The position numbers were made by a program, and so were the translations under genes. A stretch of 64,000 bases of DNA from VMGX01 sp041658885 (GTDB lineage: Bacteria > Patescibacteriota > Minisyncoccia > Phycocordibacterales > 21-14-all-36-13): assembly GCA_041658885.1 (NCBI GenBank), contig JBAZZJ010000002.1, positions 54,771 to 118,770 on the forward strand, in the 5' to 3' direction. This document shows, one piece after another, positions 1 to 9,301 of the stretch; within the stretch, counting starts at the first letter, position 1; the number at the start of each line of letters is the position of its first letter. The notes beneath the pieces are model-generated. The model was not told where the DNA came from and made no database searches. It saw nothing but the letters and a program-made list of their open reading frames with translations.

Positions 1-843
1 GAAAATAAAAATAAATTAGGAACGAAAGTTGAAGTAAAAAATTTAAACTCATTTAGGTCAGTCGGACTTGCGATTGATTATGAAATAAAAAGACAGACAG
101 ATGTGTTGGAGAGGGGAGAGGAGATAAAACAGGAGACGAGAGGTTGGAATGAAAACAAACAAGAAACTTTTTCTCAAAGAGAAAAAGAATCTTCTCACGA
201 CTACAGATATTTTCCCGAACCAGATTTACCAAAATTAAAAATAAGTGAGATAGAAGAATTTTCAAAAAAATCTCTCTCAAAAGAAATTCCAGAACTTCCA
301 TCAGAGAAAAGAGAAAGATACAAAAAAGAATATGGAATCAAAGATGAAAATATAGAAATTTATATTACAAATGAGAAGTTAAGAAGTCTTTTTGAAGAAA
401 CAATTAAAGAATTTAAAAATAATAAAAATCTTATCAAGTTGGTATCAAATTATATTACATCGGACATTGTTGGTTTTTCAAAAGGAGAGAATGGTGTGGT
501 TGGGAAAATAGAGCCAAAAAATTTAGCAAGAATGATTGAAATGATTGAGGAAAGTCTAATTTCATCAAGAGGAGCAAAAGACGTTTTATTAATGATGTAT
601 GAAAAAGGTGGAAATCCGAAGGAAATTGCAAAAAGTAAGAATTTGCTTCAAGTTAGCGACGAAAACAGGCTAAAAAAAATAGTAGAAAAAGTCATAAAAA
701 ACAACCAAAAAGTAATAGAAACCTATAAAAATGGGAATGAGGCTTCATTACAATACCTTGTAGGGCAAGGAATGAAGGAAAGTGGAGGATCTGCTAATCC
801 AAATGCTCTTAAAAAGCTTATAATCTCGGCCCTATCTAGTTAA
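1..843 (+). CDS. gatB: Aspartyl/glutamyl-tRNA amidotransferase subunit B (3' part)
   Basis: This is the C-terminal 280 residues of GatB; the gene begins before the window. The frame is open from base 1 and reads KVEVKNLNSFRSVG and QETRGWNE, both hallmark GatB segments, followed by the helical and YqeY-like tail domain that ends with the GatB pattern of sequential short helices. GatB is the kinase/transamidase subunit of GatCAB, which turns Asp-tRNA(Asn) or Glu-tRNA(Gln) into the amide forms using ammonia from GatA. The tail (residues after about 100 here) contacts the tRNA elbow in known structures. The stop at 841-843 lies inside a small CCCTAT...ATAGGG hairpin. Identification is secure; partners gatA and gatC are not in the window. 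Confidence 0.95.
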   Translation, partial: ENKNKLGTKVEVKNLNSFRSVGLAIDYEIKRQTDVLERGEEIKQETRGWNENKQETFSQREKESSHDYRYFPEPDLPKLKISEIEEFSKKSLSKEIPELPSEKRERYKKEYGIKDENIEIYITNEKLRSLFEETIKEFKNNKNLIKLVSNYITSDIVGFSKGENGVVGKIEPKNLARMIEMIEESLISSRGAKDVLLMMYEKGGNPKEIAKSKNLLQVSDENRLKKIVEKVIKNNQKVIETYKNGNEASLQYLVGQGMKESGGSANPNALKKLIISALSS

Positions 844-1480
844 TAGGGGATTTAAAAATATTTTAAATTAAAAACCAAGTTTGGGCTTTTTTTTGTTTAA
901 ATTCTCTGTGAAACATTAAATAGATTTTGACGAGATAAACGAGATATTCTTATTTTGAAATCTTTTTTAGAATTTCTCGTATAAATATTTTTTTAATGTT
1001 TCACACATTGGTTTTTATATCAGTTTTTTTAAATGGTTTTAAAAGTTTAAATTTTGTTTTTATTTGCATCTCTAATTAAAGCTATTCTGGTGGTGGCCTC
1101 TAATTTAATCAAATTTGATTCAGGTGAAGTCTATTTTTAGTACTCGGTCTTTTTTGTTTGTAATAAAAATATTTTATTGACATTTTTAACCTCATAATGA
1201 CAAATTAAAAATGTATTTTTATATCAAACTATCTACTATAAAAAACCAATAAAATTTTTTATTAAAAAATTACTAATTTTGTATTCATTTTTTGTCACAA
1301 AAATGATGTTTTTGGGAGTTTCACACCAATCTCGGTTCTTTCTCGTCTAAGTTTTTTAAATTTAGCTTAAACAAAAAACATCTCGTCTCTCTTTTTCTTG
1401 TTTAGACGAGATTTATCCACAGTTTTATTAATGTTTTTGGCATTTTGAATGTAAAATATAAGTAGTAAAAATTACTGAAA
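844..1480. other. 637-bp AT-rich gap with two related palindromic elements
   Basis: No convincing gene is seen between gatB and the giant ORF. The gap holds the 907-1005 inverted repeat and a second, looser copy at about 1315-1415, where CTCGTCTAAG and CTTGTTTAGACGAG are inverted repeats. The sequence just before the giant ORF is AT-rich and probably carries its promoter, but no clear -35/-10 pair can be named. Confidence 0.6.
907..1005. repeat. 99-bp inverted-repeat element downstream of gatB
   Basis: The ends TGTGAAACATTAAA and TTTAATGTTTCACA are exact inverted repeats. Nested inside are GACGAGATAAACGAGATATTCT-like words that partly pair with AGAATTTCTCGT. The whole could fold as one long hairpin. 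No ORF is present. A related sequence lies at about 1315-1415. Confidence 0.7.
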
Positions 1481-4400
1481 ATGAAAGACGAAATTTTCAT
1501 AAAAGGGGAGAAATATATTACTACTAAATCTGCATCTGAATTGACCAACTACACGAGTGATTATGTAGGTCAACTTTCTCGTTCAAATAAAATCAAATCA
1601 ACGATGATAGGGCATACAAGATATGTGTGTGAAGACGATATTTTGAATTATGGTGAAAATGGAGGTGTTTTAATTAATGACAAAAAATATATATCTACAA
1701 AAAAAGCTTCTGAATTGACGGGCTATACAAGTGATTATGTAGGACAGATATCTCGTAGTGGAATAATAAAATCTAAATTAGTTGGAAAAACTAAATTTGT
1801 TGAAGAAATTGAAATTTTAGAATACGCAAAAAAATTTGGTAGAACAAATTTTATAGAGAATAATTTAAACGAAGAAGAAAAAGATACTTTAGCAAAAAAA
1901 ATAATTGGTGATAAAAAAGAAAAAAATTTTGTTAAAACAAAAGATGTAAAATATTTTGACGATAATTTCTCTCTAATTCCAGAATTAAAAAAAGACAGGG
2001 AAGGTTTTTCAAAAGAAAAATATTTATCTGAGCAGACAAAAAAAATAATTTCTCCATTTGAAAAACCAACATCGTTTGCAAGCGATGCACTCTTTAAAAA
2101 AGTTGTAGCACTTTGTTTGGCAATAACTGTGATTCTTGGACCATATGCTTTTATGCAAACTCCGTACGCGGAAGCTTCACAGGAAAAATTAAAATCTCTC
2201 GCAAATAATGTTTATGAAATTGGAAGTGAAGTTATAGAAAAGATAAATAATGATGGAGTAATAATTTTAATAACAGACTCAATTGCTTATACTAAAAATG
2301 TTTTAAAAGACAAAACAAAATCACTTGCTGTAAATACAGCGAGTGTGATTTTATCAGCAAATGTTCAAAAAACGAGTTTCTCAATTAAGAATTTTGCTAA
2401 GAAAATTTACGTATCTATAAACTCGCTTTTTGGAAAAAATGAAATAGATGAAAATATAGAATTAGTTCAATCAGATAACTTGGTGTCTAAGACACCAAGT
2501 TCACCAAGTTCACCAAGTTCACCAAGTTTGTCAGATTTACCATTAACAAAAACAGTTGTAATTGAAGGCCCAACAAGGATTGTAGAGAGAATATTGGAAA
2601 AACAATCAATTGTCAGTGGTATTTCAAAAGAAGAATTAGAAAGTAAGATTCAACAATTAGACAACAAATTAAGCTCAAAAATATATGCAGTTTCTTCTGG
2701 GACTCCAAATAGTGTCCAGACCGTTTACCAAATGGTGTCTCAAACGAACAAAATTGATAAATTAGTAAGCGGGGTTGAAATAGTTTCTCCAGCAATAACG
2801 GGGGGTACACTAAAAGACACAATAGTAACAGGTTCAACCTTTTCCGGAACCACAATGAGCGGTTCCACACTAACATTAACCGGCGGAGCAACAGTTGGAG
2901 GCCAATTAATAGTTTCTGGAATATCAACGTCAACAATCGCAGGTGATACAAATTTTGATACAGGCACATTATTTATTGATTCTTTGAATAATAGAATTGG
3001 AATAGGGACATCAACGCCACAATATGCGTTAGATATTGTCGGAACTTTAAATGTTTCAAGTATTGTGACATCTGCAGGAGAAACAATAGGCGGGAACCTT
3101 GATATAACGGGCAACACAACGCTCGGAAATGCTACAACTTCTGATAAAACATATTTCAACTCAAGAATAGGAACATCACTAATACCAACAATAGATAATG
3201 TATTAGATATCGGAGATAGTTCAAATTGGTTGAGATGGAGGTCGGGATTTTTTGGAACATCTGTTGGAATCGGAGGAACATCTACATCAACGGGCTCATC
3301 TCTCCTTTCATCTGGAGTTTACACAATTGATTCTATAAATGGGATTCTTTTTAATACAACAAACAATGCTTCAACCACTTTTGGTACAGGTCTTGTGACT
3401 CTTCCAAATCTTTCTGGTACAAACGCAACAACGACCAACTCGACTTCGACGAACCTCTATTCGTCTACGCTCGTTGCAGGAAATGCAACTACTACGAACT
3501 TCTATACTTCTATATTTAATGCAGTATCTGGTATCTTTTCAAATTTAATCACAACAACATTCACAGCAACAAATTCAACAACAACAAACGCCACAAGCAC
3601 AACACTTGCAATAACAAACACAGCGACAACAAGCAATCTTATTGTTTCAAATGACACAACAATCTCATCTCTAACACCGTCAAGGTTAGTGTCTCTAAAC
3701 AGTTCAAGAAAACTAACTAACACAGATTTATTCTCTTGGGTTTCAGGAACGACAAATCAAATTACAATCACAGACGATTCTGATGGAACAATTACACTTT
3801 CACTTCCGCAAAATATTCACACATCAGCAAATCCAACATTTAATAATCTAACTCTCACAGGAACTCTAAACACAACAGGTTTATCATCTTTCACACAGGC
3901 GTCAACTACACGACTTTCTGTTTTTGATACTTTGTATGTTGGAGGAACTTCAACAACTACAATCACACAATCTGCAATCAACATTCCAACAGGAGGAAAT
4001 TATCAAATCAACGGAACAAGTGTTCTTTCCGCGACAGTACTTGGTTCAGGAGTTTTGTCCTCATCTCTCACAAGTGTCGGGACGCTCTCTTCTCTTACCA
4101 TTGGAGGAACATTAGCAATGGGAGCAAACAATATTACATCTACTGGTTCACTAGGTGCTACCGGTGCCAGAATATTAAAAGGTTGGTTTACTGATTTAGA
4201 AAGTACCAATGCAATTGTAGGTTCTATTACTGGCAACGCCGCTACTGTCACTACTAATGCTAACTTGACTGGTCCAATAACTTCTGTTGGTAATGCAACA
4301 GCGATTGCTTCACAAACAGGAACTGGAACAAAGTTTGTAGTAGATACTTCTCCAACTTTAATAACTCCTCAATTAGGTTATGCTTCATCTACTCAACTAA

Positions 4401-7400
4401 GTATCGGCTCGGACTACATAACAGATATAAATGGAACCGGATTAACACTTTCTGCCGGCGGAGTGCTTTCTCTTAACGCAACAGGAAACTGGACAGGTAC
4501 ATTTGATAATCAAGAGGGAAGTTATTATCTAGATGCAAGAAATTTAACAAACTTCGGAAGTCCCTTTTATACATATTTTAGTGCAACAACAACAGATGCA
4601 TTAACTCAAGGTTCAACTAATAAATACTGGTCTCAAACTTTATTTGATAATGCCCTTACTGCGACAACAACTCTACCCAAAATTACTGCATTAACTTCGT
4701 TGTCAATCACAAAGAGTCAAGTCAGTGATTTTGGAACATATGAAAATCCACTAACATTTAATTATCCATTATCAAGAAGTGTTAATGCAATTTCAACAGT
4801 AGCAACTTCATCACTCGGACTTTTGGTAGGTTCTTTTGCCTCACCAAACATCTCACAATGGACAAATAATTCAAATTATATAGCTTTGACTAATTTATCC
4901 GCCACAAATCCTATAACCTACAATAATGGAACTGGTGCAATAGGGTGGACTAATTCAAATAACTATATTGCTCTTACAGATTTGTCGGCAACCTATCCAA
5001 TTATAAAAACAAGTGGAGTGTTCAGCACGGGTTTTGGAACAACAACAACAAATATTTTTTCTGCATTAAACACTTTTGCTAATGCTACCACCACTCTTTT
5101 AACTGCACCCGATGTTTGGATTACAAAACTTCGCAATCTTACCTCTAATGGTTTTATAAAAACATCTGGTGGCGACGGGACATTAAGTATTGATACAAAT
5201 ACATATCTAACAACGGTAGGTTCGGGAACAAACGGAAATTTAGCTTATTGGAATGGGACTAATACTTTAACAGGAGTAGCTACGACCACACTCACAGCAA
5301 CGGCACCAATGACACTATCTCAACCAATTTCTGTTATAGGTTCAAGTGCTTCAGTTTTAACTTGTGCCACTGCCTCTGGTTCAGTGTCGGGATGTCTTTC
5401 ATCAACAGATTGGACTACATTTAATAATAAAGGAAGTGGAACCATTACCTCAATAGCTACTAATAATGGATTGACAGGTGGAACTATTACAACATCAGGA
5501 ACGATAGGATTAAATACTGCAGGATTTTCTACAAATGCTCTTCTAACTTGGAATGGTTCAAATCTCGTAGCAACGGGAACACCTGCATTGACGGCTGGAT
5601 ACTTTATAGCTACGACAACAACTGCGACATCAACATTTGCTGGGGGACTAACCGCAGGTTCTAATTCCGCACTTGTTGTTGAAAGTGGAGCTACCGCCAA
5701 TAGTTTATATGTTAAAACAAATGGCAACGTCGGTATCGGGACGGTGAGTCCTGGAGAGAAGTTGGATGTTGTTGGAGTAGTTAAGATTGAAACCGGGACT
5801 GGTGCAACTACTTATGCTAATAGAGAAGCAGTGTTGAACTTCGGTGCAGCAAACTACCTCACTACATATCGGAATAGAATAACGAATAGTATTTCCTCTA
5901 CACTTGCAGATGCGACGATGAATTTTGAAGTTACAAATGGTGCTTCAACATATGCTTCTGTTATGACTTTAACAGGAGCTGGCAACGTCGGCATCGGGAC
6001 GACCAGTCCATACGCAAAACTATCAATTGAAGGAACATCTGCTTTAGGAAACTCCGCACTTGCTGGATATTTCATTGCGACTACAACAACTGCTACATCA
6101 ACTTTTGCAGGAGGTTTAACTGCGGGAACGAACAATGCTTTAACAGTTGAAGGTGGTGCTACTGCTAATAGTTTATATGTTAAGACAAATGGAAATGTCG
6201 GCATCGGGACGACGGTTCCTGGTCTAATTCTTGAAGTTAAAGCAGGAACAGGAAGTAACTATCCTGCTGGTTTCACTACGAGTGATTGGGTCTCTGGGAC
6301 AACAGGATCGCGCTTAGCATTCGGATTCGGGGCGAATACTGGGAACACATACGCAACACTTAATGCGCAAACAGCAGGGGGCTCAGTCTCAACGGGGAGT
6401 CTTGTGTTAGCGAATCTCGGAGGCAACGTCGGCATCGGGACGACGGCTCCAGGGTATCAACTGACAGTCAAAGCACCAGTAACGCAGGATACAAATATCT
6501 CTTTAGATAATACGAGTTCTGGTAGCCGATGGTTAGTTCAACAAAAAGTGAGCGGAGATTTTGCCATTGTGGGTGCTGGTGAATACTTACGGATTTTAAA
6601 TACTTCCGGCAACGTCGGCATCGGGGATGCGGCTCCATCGTTTAAATTGGATGTAGAATCAAGTTTAGATAATTGGGTAGCAAGCATAAAAAATACAAGA
6701 ACAAGTGATATTTACGGAAGAGGACTTTATGTTGAAGGAGGGAGTACTAGTACAGATTTTTTGTTTCAGGTAAATGCAGCTGGTACGGAAAGATTAGTAA
6801 TAAAGGGCAACGGCAACGTCGGCATCGGGACGACGACACCTATCTCCACCCTCTCAGTTCAAGGTTCATTGTGTGTTCGTGATACAGGAAGTTGTGGTAC
6901 AACCGCAGGAACTATTTATGCGACAACAGCTACAATAACAGACATAGACCTTGCTGAAAATTATTTAACCAATGACCAAACAATTGAAGCAGGTGAAATT
7001 GTATCTTTGGACTTAAGTAATCCTGAATTTATAAAAAGAGCAGAAACAGGAGAAAAATTACTTGGGGTAATTTCAACAAAGCCAGGTATACTTCTCGGAC
7101 AAGAAATTAAAAATGGAAAGCCGATAGCTCTAAAGGGTAGAGTGCCAGTAAAAGTAAATTCAGATGGAGGAGATATATTTATAGGAGATAAAATTACAAT
7201 ATCGAGTGTTTCAGGGGTTGGTATGAAGGCAAACAAAACTTCTCAGACGATAGGCACCGCTCTAGAACCGTTTATTGGAGGTGGAACAAGTTCAATTATG
7301 GTAAATGTTGAAAATGAATTCACTTTCTCTCAATTAGATTTCTTTGTTGATTCCAACGGCAACGTCGGTATCGGCACATCAACTCCAGAATACAAATTGC

Positions 7401-8539
7401 ATGTTGTCGGAGAAATAGCGGCGCAGTCATTTATAAACATTTCAACTCGCGATGAAAAAGAGGACATTTCATACTACGATGATTCTGATTATGAATCAGC
7501 GCTTGAAAAAATTTCAGGAATGAAAGTTGCAACATACAATTATAAAAAAGGTCCTTATGGGAGTGAGATGGTTAGAAATGGTTTTGGTTTTGGATTTGGA
7601 TTTGACGGAAATATAGGAATGGGTGATAGCGCTGGTGCTATCGTTAACACAGAAACAGGAGAAACTATTAATTTAGAAACAGGAATGATGACAACCCGCT
7701 ATCTCGGTTTGATTGCAGAAGAAGCTCCGGCGGAAGTTTTGTCAGTAGACGGAAAAGGGGTTGATTTATATAAATTAACAACGCTCACACTTTCGGCCGT
7801 GAAAGCACTGGACATTCGTTTAGACGAACTCTCGGCTCGTATGAATGCTTTTGGTTTTGGAGAAGCAACTTCAACAGATTCAGTTAGTTCAGGCTCAACG
7901 ATAATTGACTCACTTCTCGCATTTCTTGAAAAGTTGGGTGTGAAGATTACAGACGGACTTGCTTCTTTCAAAGGGCTTGTTGTAAATACACTCAAGGTTG
8001 GTTCAAAAGAATTGCCGAGCGGTATTACACTTTATGACGAGAAGACAGGCGAACCGTATTGTTTGAAAATTAAAAATGGAGTAGTGGTTTCTTCAGCGGG
8101 GGAATGTGCTAATTCTGCTTCTGCTTCTGCTTCCAGCGGTTCAACCGTTGATATTAATTCCGACGGCTCCGCCTCTGGCTCCGCCGGACAAAGTACGACA
8201 ACTCCTGTAATTACACTTATCGGAAACAATCCTGCAGAGATTGAAAAGGGAACAACATTCGTAGACCCTGGAGCAACAGCTGTAGATTCAAAAGGACAAT
8301 CATTAATGCCAGACATAATTGAAAACACAGTTGATACGTCGATGACCGGTGAATATAAAGTTGTTTGGTCAGTTAATGACAGCGAATCAAATTATGCAAG
8401 TACGACCAGAAGGGTAATTGTTATTGACCCAAATACGACAGAAAATACGACAGAAACTACCACAACAACCTCGATAAATCCAGAGCAAGCCACTTCGACA
8501 AGTTCAGAGCAAACAGCAACATCAACAGAATCTCAATAA
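1481..8539 (+). CDS. Giant membrane-anchored surface fibre protein with N-terminal HTH repeats and peptidase S74 (intramolecular chaperone) domain
   Basis: The protein has 2352 residues. Residues about 11-55 and 69-115 are two copies of an excisionase/MerR-like helix-turn-helix (KxASELTxYTSDYVGQxSRS, then a K-rich strand and VGKTKFV). A charged linker leads to one membrane segment at about 206-225, followed by a PYAEA|SQ site that resembles a signal-peptidase cut. The rest is Thr/Ser/Asn-rich beta-repeat sequence with about nine GNVGIGT-type motifs, as in phage and bacterial tail-fibre-like proteins. Near residue 1985 an S74 domain starts with ISTRDEKEDI; Ser1988 and Lys1993 fit the family's catalytic Ser-Lys dyad, and GLIAEE and VDLYKLTTLTLSAVKAL follow. 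Unlike phage fibres, about 270 residues follow the chaperone, including an Ig-like DUF5011-type domain (about 2240-2320) and a Thr/Ser tail. Domain naming is from motifs; an adhesive or surface role is inferred. Confidence 0.85.
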   Translation: MKDEIFIKGEKYITTKSASELTNYTSDYVGQLSRSNKIKSTMIGHTRYVCEDDILNYGENGGVLINDKKYISTKKASELTGYTSDYVGQISRSGIIKSKLVGKTKFVEEIEILEYAKKFGRTNFIENNLNEEEKDTLAKKIIGDKKEKNFVKTKDVKYFDDNFSLIPELKKDREGFSKEKYLSEQTKKIISPFEKPTSFASDALFKKVVALCLAITVILGPYAFMQTPYAEASQEKLKSLANNVYEIGSEVIEKINNDGVIILITDSIAYTKNVLKDKTKSLAVNTASVILSANVQKTSFSIKNFAKKIYVSINSLFGKNEIDENIELVQSDNLVSKTPSSPSSPSSPSLSDLPLTKTVVIEGPTRIVERILEKQSIVSGISKEELESKIQQLDNKLSSKIYAVSSGTPNSVQTVYQMVSQTNKIDKLVSGVEIVSPAITGGTLKDTIVTGSTFSGTTMSGSTLTLTGGATVGGQLIVSGISTSTIAGDTNFDTGTLFIDSLNNRIGIGTSTPQYALDIVGTLNVSSIVTSAGETIGGNLDITGNTTLGNATTSDKTYFNSRIGTSLIPTIDNVLDIGDSSNWLRWRSGFFGTSVGIGGTSTSTGSSLLSSGVYTIDSINGILFNTTNNASTTFGTGLVTLPNLSGTNATTTNSTSTNLYSSTLVAGNATTTNFYTSIFNAVSGIFSNLITTTFTATNSTTTNATSTTLAITNTATTSNLIVSNDTTISSLTPSRLVSLNSSRKLTNTDLFSWVSGTTNQITITDDSDGTITLSLPQNIHTSANPTFNNLTLTGTLNTTGLSSFTQASTTRLSVFDTLYVGGTSTTTITQSAINIPTGGNYQINGTSVLSATVLGSGVLSSSLTSVGTLSSLTIGGTLAMGANNITSTGSLGATGARILKGWFTDLESTNAIVGSITGNAATVTTNANLTGPITSVGNATAIASQTGTGTKFVVDTSPTLITPQLGYASSTQLSIGSDYITDINGTGLTLSAGGVLSLNATGNWTGTFDNQEGSYYLDARNLTNFGSPFYTYFSATTTDALTQGSTNKYWSQTLFDNALTATTTLPKITALTSLSITKSQVSDFGTYENPLTFNYPLSRSVNAISTVATSSLGLLVGSFASPNISQWTNNSNYIALTNLSATNPITYNNGTGAIGWTNSNNYIALTDLSATYPIIKTSGVFSTGFGTTTTNIFSALNTFANATTTLLTAPDVWITKLRNLTSNGFIKTSGGDGTLSIDTNTYLTTVGSGTNGNLAYWNGTNTLTGVATTTLTATAPMTLSQPISVIGSSASVLTCATASGSVSGCLSSTDWTTFNNKGSGTITSIATNNGLTGGTITTSGTIGLNTAGFSTNALLTWNGSNLVATGTPALTAGYFIATTTTATSTFAGGLTAGSNSALVVESGATANSLYVKTNGNVGIGTVSPGEKLDVVGVVKIETGTGATTYANREAVLNFGAANYLTTYRNRITNSISSTLADATMNFEVTNGASTYASVMTLTGAGNVGIGTTSPYAKLSIEGTSALGNSALAGYFIATTTTATSTFAGGLTAGTNNALTVEGGATANSLYVKTNGNVGIGTTVPGLILEVKAGTGSNYPAGFTTSDWVSGTTGSRLAFGFGANTGNTYATLNAQTAGGSVSTGSLVLANLGGNVGIGTTAPGYQLTVKAPVTQDTNISLDNTSSGSRWLVQQKVSGDFAIVGAGEYLRILNTSGNVGIGDAAPSFKLDVESSLDNWVASIKNTRTSDIYGRGLYVEGGSTSTDFLFQVNAAGTERLVIKGNGNVGIGTTTPISTLSVQGSLCVRDTGSCGTTAGTIYATTATITDIDLAENYLTNDQTIEAGEIVSLDLSNPEFIKRAETGEKLLGVISTKPGILLGQEIKNGKPIALKGRVPVKVNSDGGDIFIGDKITISSVSGVGMKANKTSQTIGTALEPFIGGGTSSIMVNVENEFTFSQLDFFVDSNGNVGIGTSTPEYKLHVVGEIAAQSFINISTRDEKEDISYYDDSDYESALEKISGMKVATYNYKKGPYGSEMVRNGFGFGFGFDGNIGMGDSAGAIVNTETGETINLETGMMTTRYLGLIAEEAPAEVLSVDGKGVDLYKLTTLTLSAVKALDIRLDELSARMNAFGFGEATSTDSVSSGSTIIDSLLAFLEKLGVKITDGLASFKGLVVNTLKVGSKELPSGITLYDEKTGEPYCLKIKNGVVVSSAGECANSASASASSGSTVDINSDGSASGSAGQSTTTPVITLIGNNPAEIEKGTTFVDPGATAVDSKGQSLMPDIIENTVDTSMTGEYKVVWSVNDSESNYASTTRRVIVIDPNTTENTTETTTTTSINPEQATSTSSEQTATSTESQ
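2477..2501. repeat. ACTTGG-family palindrome inside the giant ORF
   Basis: The palindrome AACTTGGTGTCT-A-AGACACCAAGTT has perfect arms and is read in frame as NLVSKTPS. It is followed by short direct repeats of CCAAGTTCA that encode SSPSSPS. The same palindrome occurs in tsaD at 42067-42089 and encodes the same peptide. Confidence 0.85.
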
Positions 8540-8548
8540 TTAACACCC

Positions 8549-8571
8549 TGTCAAACACCCGGTGTTTGACA
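8549..8571. repeat. REP palindrome 1 (RAYT-associated)
   Basis: TGTCAAACACC-C-GGTGTTTGACA is a perfect 11-bp arm palindrome just after the giant ORF's stop. It may also act as its transcript end, though no T-run follows. Confidence 0.85.
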
Positions 8572-8643
8572 ATTTTGCGATAGTTGATAAAAGAAAAATT
8601 TTTTCTGATACGCGTGATTTAAAAAGATTTATGTTAAACACCA

Positions 8644-8666
8644 TGTCAAACACCGGGTGTTTGACA
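8644..8666. repeat. REP palindrome 2, upstream of hicB
   Basis: TGTCAAACACC-G-GGTGTTTGACA. Its last six bases form a consensus -35 box (TTGACA) for the hicBA promoter. About 50 bp starting here are nearly repeated before the RAYT gene at 9248. Confidence 0.85.
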
Positions 8667-8690
8667 ATTTTGCGATAAAAGAAATATAAT
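8661..8690 (+). promoter_or_regulatory. hicBA promoter built on a REP arm
   Basis: TTGACA (8661-8666) and TATAAT (8685-8690) are separated by 18 bp. The -35 box is the right arm of REP 2, so anything binding the palindrome would overlap the RNA polymerase site. HicB often represses its own operon in known systems; whether the palindrome is its operator is inference. Confidence 0.65.
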
Positions 8691-8726
8691 ATATGTTATG
8701 ATATGATATAATATAAATATAAATAT

Positions 8727-8975
8727 ATGAAAAAGATTAAAACACAAATTAAGACTGACTACGGAATATTTCTCTGCACATTTACACCAGATGAAGTAGG
8801 ATATGTTACATTATGTCCTTCTGTTGAGGGGGTGGTAAGTTGGGGAAAGAATTTGTCCGAGGCAAAAAAAATGGTTAAAGAAGCCATTGAATTATGTATC
8901 GAAGCAAAGGTTGAAGACAATATAAAAAATGGAGTTGCCTCCAAGAGCGTCTCAATAAAAACATTAGTAGCATGA
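8727..8975 (+). CDS. hicB: HicB family antitoxin
   Basis: This 82-aa protein has the HicB partial RNase H-like fold pattern: an initial strand pair (TDYGIFLCTFTPDEVGYVTLCPSVEGVVSWGKNLSEA), then a helix (KKMVKEAIELCIEAKVED). Known HicB proteins neutralise the mRNA interferase HicA and bind operator DNA. The next gene is HicA and the two overlap by four bases (ATGA), so they are translationally coupled. The order hicB-hicA is the reverse of the E. coli order but occurs in other genomes. No separate C-terminal ribbon-helix-helix domain is obvious in 82 residues, so DNA binding by this protein is uncertain. Confidence 0.88.
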   Translation: MKKIKTQIKTDYGIFLCTFTPDEVGYVTLCPSVEGVVSWGKNLSEAKKMVKEAIELCIEAKVEDNIKNGVASKSVSIKTLVA

Positions 8976-9199
8976 GCATTGTTCCCATCATAGTTGCAAG
9001 AGTTGTCATAACAACACTTGTTCGAGCAGGTTTTGTTGTTTTGCGTCAAAAAGGAAGTCATGTGTTTCTAAAAAACTCTATAACTCGAAAAATAACCTCT
9101 GTCCCAATGCATTCTGGAACACTCAAAAAAAGAACGCTTCTTGCTATTATTAAACAAGCCGGACTGACACTTGAGCAATTTATTAAACTTTTACACTAA
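8972..9199 (+). CDS. hicA: HicA family mRNA interferase toxin
   Basis: This 75-aa protein has the dsRBD-like HicA pattern: a first helix (ARVVITTLVRAGF), the strand pair VVLRQKGSHVFLKN with the expected catalytic His in GSH, then VPMHSGTLKKRTLLAIIKQAGLT. Known HicA toxins cleave mRNA and are held inactive by HicB. The start ATG overlaps the hicB stop. It looks intact, with no frameshift or missing key residue. Together with the RAYT next door it forms a small mobile-type cassette bounded by REP palindromes. Confidence 0.88.
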   Translation: MSIVPIIVARVVITTLVRAGFVVLRQKGSHVFLKNSITRKITSVPMHSGTLKKRTLLAIIKQAGLTLEQFIKLLH

Positions 9200-9247
9200 T
9201 TAGACTATAGATAAGAATATGGCTTGTAGCATATCAAACATCTTGTA

Positions 9248-9270
9248 TGTCAAACACCCGGTGTTTGACA
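9248..9270. repeat. REP palindrome 3, upstream of the RAYT gene
   Basis: TGTCAAACACC-C-GGTGTTTGACA. It and the following bases down to the ATG nearly duplicate REP 2 and its flank before hicB (only a few differences). Confidence 0.85.
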
Positions 9271-9294
9271 ATTTTGTGATAAAAGAAATATAAT
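9265..9294 (+). promoter_or_regulatory. RAYT promoter built on a REP arm
   Basis: TTGACA (9265-9270, the right REP arm) and TATAAT (9289-9294) have an 18-bp spacer, the same layout as the hicB promoter. The transcript would be almost leaderless, because the ATG at 9302 lies about 7 bp beyond the -10 box. Confidence 0.65.
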
Positions 9295-9301
9295 ATATGT
9301 T

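Noticed and set aside
2740..8328. Minus-strand open frames opposite the giant gene
   Set aside because: They are shadows of the low-complexity Thr/Ser/Asn coding sequence and have Val/Pro-rich composition with no motif.
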